A stretch of DNA of 7,841 nt from an uncultured cyanobacterium. Its GTDB lineage: Bacteria > Cyanobacteriota > Cyanobacteriia > Cyanobacteriales > Geitlerinemataceae. Where the stretch lies: NCBI GenBank assembly GCA_937121005.1, contig CAKZKB010000706.1, positions 1-7,841 on the forward strand, given 5' to 3'. Shown one piece after another: positions 4,591 to 7,841 of the stretch; position 1 is the stretch's first letter, and each line of letters starts with the position of its first letter. Position numbers and translations under genes: made by a program. Below the pieces are notes generated by a model. That model saw only the letters and a program-made list of their open reading frames with translations, did not search any database and had not been told where the DNA came from.

Positions 4591-6278
4591 TGACCCCTGC
4601 TACTTCCCATCGATCCGTTCGCCGCCGTCCGCGTCGCCAGCAGTTGCTCGAGCGATCGCGGCAGTTTTTGAGTCGATCGACCGCGCGTTGGTTGTCGGGG
4701 TTGCAGGCATCGCCAGAGTGCAAAAAAGGCGACGAAATGTTAGCGGCGAAGCGGTACGATCGCGCCATGACCTACTACGAAAACGCGATCGCCGAAAATC
4801 CTAAATCCCGCTATGCGTGGCTGAAGCGAGCCGAAACAGCGATCCAATTGCAGCGTTACCCGGAAGCGATTTCGTCTCTCGATAGCGCCATCGAATTGAA
4901 TCCGAACGACGGTCGCGCTTGGACGTTGCGAGGTCAATTATTATATCAATTGCAGCAGTATGGCGATGCGGTTGCGTCTCTCGATCGCGGGACGCAGTTA
5001 CATCCCAATAATCCAGAGGCCTGGTACGATAAAGGGCGCATATTCGATGCCTTAAATCGCTACGAACAGGCCGCAGACTCTTACCGTCAGGCGACCAAAC
5101 TCGATCCGAATTTACCCGCCGCCTGGTACGGTTTGGGGAAAGCCTTGCAACGACGACAGCAATACCGAGAAGCGGTTAAAGCCTTCGATCGCGCCGTGCA
5201 ATTAACCCCCCAGGATTTTATGGCAGGGTACGATTTAGGATTGGCATTGGTGCAGTGCGATCGCTATCGGGAAGCGGTGACGATTTTCGATCGCGTGTTG
5301 CAGTTACAACCGACTCATGTAGAATTGCTCATCGATCGCGGTTTGGCATTAGAAAAACTCGATCGGTTCACCGAAGCCATTGCCTGTTACGATCGCGCCA
5401 TTCAGTTGCGTCCGAGTTACGGCGTAGCCTGGTTTCGCAAAGGAGTCGCCTTGCGCTATCAATGGTCGGAAGCGGCGATCGCTTGTTTGGACAAGGCGGT
5501 GATGTTGCAGCCCCATCTTGCCGATATTTGGTACTATCGGGGATTGAGCCTCTACGATGCCAAACGCTACGACGAAGCCTTGAAATCCTTCGATCGCGCT
5601 ACGCAATTGGATCCGAACCTGGCTAAAAGTTGGCTGGGGCGGGGGCGATCGTTGCAACGGTTGGGACAACGAGAAGCGGCCGTGATTGCCTTCGACAATG
5701 CCATTTCCTTGTCTCCCAACTGGGCAGAAGCCTGGTATCGGCGCGGCGAAATTTTAGAGCAGCTAGAGCGCTATTCTTCGGCGCTGATTGCTTTCGATAA
5801 AGCTATTCAAACTGGGAGTACCGACGGCGATCGCGTTCCCGAAGCCTGGGTCAAAAAAGGCGAAATTCTCGTCAAACTCCAGCGACACAATGACGCGATC
5901 GCTGCTTACGATTGCGCCATCGCCCTGCAACCGGAAAAACTCGCCCCGCGCCTGCAAAAAGCCGAACTCCTCGAAGAAATGGCTCGCAACAGCGAAGCCT
6001 TACTCGCCTACGATGCGGCCTTAGAATACCATCCCCAAAATGCCCAATTGTGGTTGAAACGAGGGAAAGTCTTGCGCCATTTAGGACGCTATCGAGACGC
6101 ACTTGCGACCTACGATCGCGCCATCCAGTTACAACCTGGAACTTGCGAACCCTGGCTGCATCGCGGGCAGATTTTAGAACGCTTAGAACAGATGGAGGCT
6201 GCCATGAAATCTTACACCATCGCCGTACAAATCGATCCCAATTGCAAGGAGGTTTTAAACGAGAAACATTGGCTGTAA
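4590..6278 (+). CDS. TPR protein with 15 tandem repeats
   Basis: The product has 562 residues. A basic N-terminal segment (about 1-39, with RRRPRR) precedes 15 contiguous 34-residue tetratricopeptide repeats covering about 40-552, then a 10-residue tail. Nearly every unit shows the TPR consensus W-x3-G at positions 4 and 8, A at 20 and P at 32 (for example AWYDKGRIFDALNRYEQA and YDRAIQLRP). Unit 8 is one residue short (ALRYQWSEAA), and unit 11 carries a four-residue insertion (in GSTDGDRV). There is no signal peptide, membrane helix or catalytic domain. By family it is a protein-protein interaction scaffold; the partner is unknown. I start it at the ATG at 4590, not at the TTG at 4557, because the codons between are heptad repeat. 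No Shine-Dalgarno sequence precedes this ATG. The next gene follows after 48 bp. Confidence 0.9.
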   Translation: MTPATSHRSVRRRPRRQQLLERSRQFLSRSTARWLSGLQASPECKKGDEMLAAKRYDRAMTYYENAIAENPKSRYAWLKRAETAIQLQRYPEAISSLDSAIELNPNDGRAWTLRGQLLYQLQQYGDAVASLDRGTQLHPNNPEAWYDKGRIFDALNRYEQAADSYRQATKLDPNLPAAWYGLGKALQRRQQYREAVKAFDRAVQLTPQDFMAGYDLGLALVQCDRYREAVTIFDRVLQLQPTHVELLIDRGLALEKLDRFTEAIACYDRAIQLRPSYGVAWFRKGVALRYQWSEAAIACLDKAVMLQPHLADIWYYRGLSLYDAKRYDEALKSFDRATQLDPNLAKSWLGRGRSLQRLGQREAAVIAFDNAISLSPNWAEAWYRRGEILEQLERYSSALIAFDKAIQTGSTDGDRVPEAWVKKGEILVKLQRHNDAIAAYDCAIALQPEKLAPRLQKAELLEEMARNSEALLAYDAALEYHPQNAQLWLKRGKVLRHLGRYRDALATYDRAIQLQPGTCEPWLHRGQILERLEQMEAAMKSYTIAVQIDPNCKEVLNEKHWL

Positions 6279-6303
6279 CAGATCGAATTTTGTAAGGTTC
6301 AAG

Positions 6304-6309
6304 TACAAT
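6304..6309 (+). promoter_or_regulatory. Possible -10 box TACAAT upstream of the 171-aa gene
   Basis: TACAAT lies 17 bp before the ATG at 6327, close enough that a transcript would have almost no leader. No -35 box is evident. Read-through from the TPR gene 48 bp upstream is the alternative. Confidence 0.2.
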
Positions 6310-6326
6310 CTCAGATCGGGGAAACT

Positions 6327-6842
6327 ATGGCTCGAAAATCCAAAGCATTCAAGCAACTCTACCAAACCCAAAAGCGCCACAAATGGAAGCGTCCAACGGG
6401 AGGCGATCGCCTCCGAGAACGAGTCGTAAAAGAACTGGGTATTTCTCGCGATCGGATCGTTTCCAATCCGCCAGGACAAGCTAAAATGTCCAAAATTTTT
6501 ATGGACTTTGTTCGTCCTTATCTCGATCGTGTCGAGGACGAAGAGGATTGTCGAGATCTCTTCGATCTGGCATTCATCGTTTGGAATGAAGCAGTGCTAT
6601 CTTCAGGCGATCTTTCAAGGGTCTACGAGTCACTATTTGAAGGCGAAAAGGAAACCAAAGCGTTTCTAGAATGGAAATCAGAGACAATGGAACTGATGGA
6701 ATCCATGTTACAACGAAAGCTGGAGCATTTTCCCGATTGTAAGCGACAAATCCTCGACTTCGTTTTAGAAGATCGCGGGGACGATTACTATATTTCGATA
6801 ATTTCCAGTCCCGAGTTAGACCCCAGCGAGGAAGAAGAGTAA
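6327..6842 (+). CDS. Unrecognised 171-aa charged protein
   Basis: I do not recognise the family. The 171-residue protein has three visible zones. A very basic N-terminus of about 30 residues (MARKSKAFKQLYQTQKRHKW) could bind nucleic acid or ribosomal surfaces. A helical middle (about 50-145) is rich in acidic, aromatic and Leu residues (IFMDFVRPYLDRVEDEEDCRD, LFDLAFIVWNEAVL). A strongly acidic tail follows, ending in EEEE. There is no signal peptide or membrane helix, and the Cys residues do not form a metal-binding pattern. The ATG is preceded by GGGGAA at about 5-bp spacing. It lies 48 bp after the TPR gene on the same strand, so joint transcription is possible. The basic-head, acidic-tail layout and normal local codon use argue for a real gene. 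Confidence 0.7.
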   Translation: MARKSKAFKQLYQTQKRHKWKRPTGGDRLRERVVKELGISRDRIVSNPPGQAKMSKIFMDFVRPYLDRVEDEEDCRDLFDLAFIVWNEAVLSSGDLSRVYESLFEGEKETKAFLEWKSETMELMESMLQRKLEHFPDCKRQILDFVLEDRGDDYYISIISSPELDPSEEEE

Positions 6843-6894
6843 ACTATACTGAGAAAATAGGTTTGCTGTTGCGGATCGGTGGATACAAACCCCC

Positions 6895-6927
6895 TGCTCG
6901 TTGTTCATTGTTCGTTGCTCGTTGATA
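6895..6927. repeat. Heptad tandem repeat (GTTGTTC/ATTGTTC), copy 3
   Basis: The units GTTGTTC, ATTGTTC, GTTGCTC and GTTGATA lead into TATGAC, as in copies 1 and 2. Here the minus-strand CheR remnant runs into the repeat, which supplies its last residues (STSNEQ) and the TGA stop (6905-6907). Confidence 0.7.
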
Positions 6928-7540
6928 TGACAGGTTGGTAAGCGATCGCCCCCGGAAAACGTAGTGTCTCGAAACGATTTTCCATGCGAAAAATGGTCTC
7001 GTTGGCCCCTAAAAACAGATAACCGTCCGATCGCAACTGTCGCCGCATTCGCTTCAAGATCGATCGCTTCTGCTTGTCGTTCAAATAAATTAATATATTG
7101 CGTAACAAAATGGCATCCATTTGTGGTAAAATTGGCCAGCGATCGAGCAAGTCGATTTGATAAAAATCCACCATGAGCCGGATTTCGTCATCGATGCGCC
7201 ACTCGTTCCCGATGCGAGTAAAATAGCGATCGCGCAATTCCGGCCGCAAGCGCCGTTGAATTTCCATGTTGCTGTAGCGACCCTCTCGCGCTCGAGCAAT
7301 GGCCTCCGTAGAGATATCGCTGGCGATAATTTGTAACGTCCACTCTTGCAGCAATGGAAAATATTTGTGCAGCAAAATTGCCAAACTATAGGCCTCCTGG
7401 CCCGTCGAACAAGCGGCGCACCAAAATGTTAAGCGTCGCTCCTTATGTTGGTTGCGTAACAAATTCGGGACGATTGTCGTTTGTAGAATTTCAAACAGTT
7501 TGACATCCCGAAAAAAAGAAGTTTCGGTGGGGATAGTCAG
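6905..7540 (-). pseudogene. CheR-type SAM methyltransferase, N-terminal domain missing
   Basis: The minus-strand frame encodes a complete CheR catalytic domain. LTIPTETSFFRD matches the family LT.NET.FFRD segment, WCAACSTGQEAYSLA is the S-adenosylmethionine loop, ASDISTEAIARAREGRY is the acidic strand region, and LLRNILIYL and FLGANET complete the fold. CheR enzymes methylate glutamates of chemoreceptors, and related domains serve other signalling systems; no receptor or che gene is nearby. The usual N-terminal CheR domain (about 60-70 residues) is absent. Homology stops at about 7540, exactly where the dispersed 16-bp repeat begins, and the frame closes at a TGA at 7577-7579 with no ATG or GTG in between. 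The first usable start, a TTG at 7462, would remove the FFRD segment. The C-terminus ends inside a heptad repeat. It is most likely a 5'-deleted remnant. Confidence 0.75.
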
Positions 7541-7556
7541 TCGCTTCGCTCCAATT
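7541..7556 (+). repeat. Dispersed 16-bp repeat, copy 3 (TCGCTTCGCTCCAATT)
   Basis: This is identical over 16 bp to 294-309. It abuts the point where CheR homology ends, which suggests that it marks or caused the break point. Confidence 0.75.
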
Positions 7557-7570
7557 CGTCTTGAGTCTTG

Positions 7571-7609
7571 AAAAGTTCAGGGGGAAGAAAATCTACACCC
7601 CCAACTTTT
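7571..7609. terminator. Terminator-like inverted repeat
   Basis: AAAAGTT (7571-7577) and GGGGG (7580-7584) pair with CCCCC (7598-7602) and AACTTTT (7603-7609) around a 13-nt loop, with a 2-nt bulge. The stem is GC-rich at the top and A/T at the base, ending in TTTT on both strands, so it could act in either direction. No gene clearly ends here. Confidence 0.35.
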
Positions 7610-7614
7610 CGCAA

Positions 7615-7635
7615 AATTCAGAATTCAGAATTTAG
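7615..7635. repeat. Heptad tandem repeat (AATTCAG)x3
   Basis: AATTCAG, AATTCAG and AATTTAG stand in tandem. A single AATTCAG also occurs at 3944-3950 beside the 16-bp repeat. This is the third heptad type in the window. The 300 bp from 7541 to 7841 hold repeats and hairpins and no gene that I can support. Confidence 0.6.
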
Positions 7636-7664
7636 TCCGTACACCTTATTAAGGGGGTCGAAAA

Positions 7665-7686
7665 GGGAATCCTAACGGGCATTCCC
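7665..7686. repeat. Small inverted repeat (GGGAAT/ATTCCC)
   Basis: A 6-bp stem encloses a 10-nt loop. It is short and could be chance. It lies between the AATTCAG heptads and the inverted element ends. Confidence 0.3.
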
Positions 7687-7692
7687 CAGACA

Positions 7693-7750
7693 ACCTGAAT
7701 ACTTGCATCAGACGTTCGGATGCACCCTCTCGAAACATAAGTATTCAGGT
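7693..7750. repeat. Nested inverted repeat made of two element ends
   Basis: ACCTGAATACTT (7693-7704) pairs perfectly with AAGTATTCAGGT (7739-7750). Within the loop, TGCATC (7704-7709) pairs with GATGCA (7719-7724). The outer arms match the terminal repeat of the 121-bp element (12 of 14 positions each) but face outwards, like the right end of one copy followed by the left end of the next. Confidence 0.6.
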
Positions 7751-7841
7751 GGTACAGAGAAACCCGGTTTCTGAAGGGAGAAACTTGGATTTTGTCCGGC
7801 TATAAGCGAGAAACCGGGTTTCTACACCCGTTTAGCTTAGC
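7737..7841. mobile_element. Second MITE-like element, right end outside window
   Basis: The left end ATAAGTATTCAGGT (7737-7750) matches the 4188 element at 12 of 14 positions. AGAAACCCGGTTTCT (7758-7772) and its reverse complement (7809-7823) have the same sequence and the same 36-bp spacing as in the first copy. The spacer agrees at about 24 of 36 positions, so the arms are more conserved than the loop. By analogy the element should end about 16 bp beyond the window. Confidence 0.75.

Noticed and set aside
5255..5626. Long alternative frames on both strands inside the TPR gene
   Set aside because: They arise from the repeated HIP1-rich codons of the TPR units and lie fully within a clearly real gene.
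1..7841. tRNA, rRNA or riboswitch genes
   Set aside because: I saw no cloverleaf, TTCGA-type T-loop context or known riboswitch core on either strand by eye.

Overview
The window reads as cyanobacterial chromosome. It carries ndhH, whose product is specific to the NDH-1 complex of cyanobacteria and plastids. The HIP1 palindrome GCGATCGC recurs throughout, and short heptanucleotide tandem repeats sit in several gene gaps. HIP1 density, heptad repeats, a long TPR protein and small palindromic insertions together suggest a filamentous, probably non-heterocystous cyanobacterium. The genus cannot be fixed from this sequence.

Layout from left to right: the 3' end of a Uma2-family (PD-(D/E)XK-like) gene (2-325, +); a di-haem cytochrome b561 gene (435-1022, -); a DUF433 gene with an acidic tail (1182-1691, -); then, divergently from the DUF433 gene, an unrecognised 191-codon gene (1787-2362, +) overlapping a 62-codon ORF (2355-2543, +). 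ndhH (2651-3832, +) follows and is the one core gene. After it comes about 750 bp of accessory DNA. This holds a strong hairpin and a small gene that has been split by a 121-bp insertion element. Next are a 15-repeat TPR protein (4590-6278, +), an unrecognised 171-aa charged protein (6327-6842, +), and a CheR-type methyltransferase lacking its N-terminal domain (6905-about 7540, -). The last 300 bp hold repeats, hairpins and a second copy of the insertion element that runs off the window.

The genes do not form one pathway. ndhH serves photosynthetic and respiratory electron flow. Cytochrome b561 is a membrane electron carrier but is not transcriptionally linked to ndhH. The rest looks like a mosaic of accessory genes separated by repeats.

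The strongest observation is the 4105-4485 locus. A gene with a good ribosome binding site is interrupted by a MITE-like element with terminal inverted repeats and an exact 8-bp target duplication. Removing the element and one duplication copy restores a continuous reading frame. Other points worth a second look are the heptad repeats that sit on gene starts and stops, a 16-bp dispersed repeat at the break point of the CheR remnant, and the overlapping divergent promoters at 1727-1756. I found no clear new multi-gene system.
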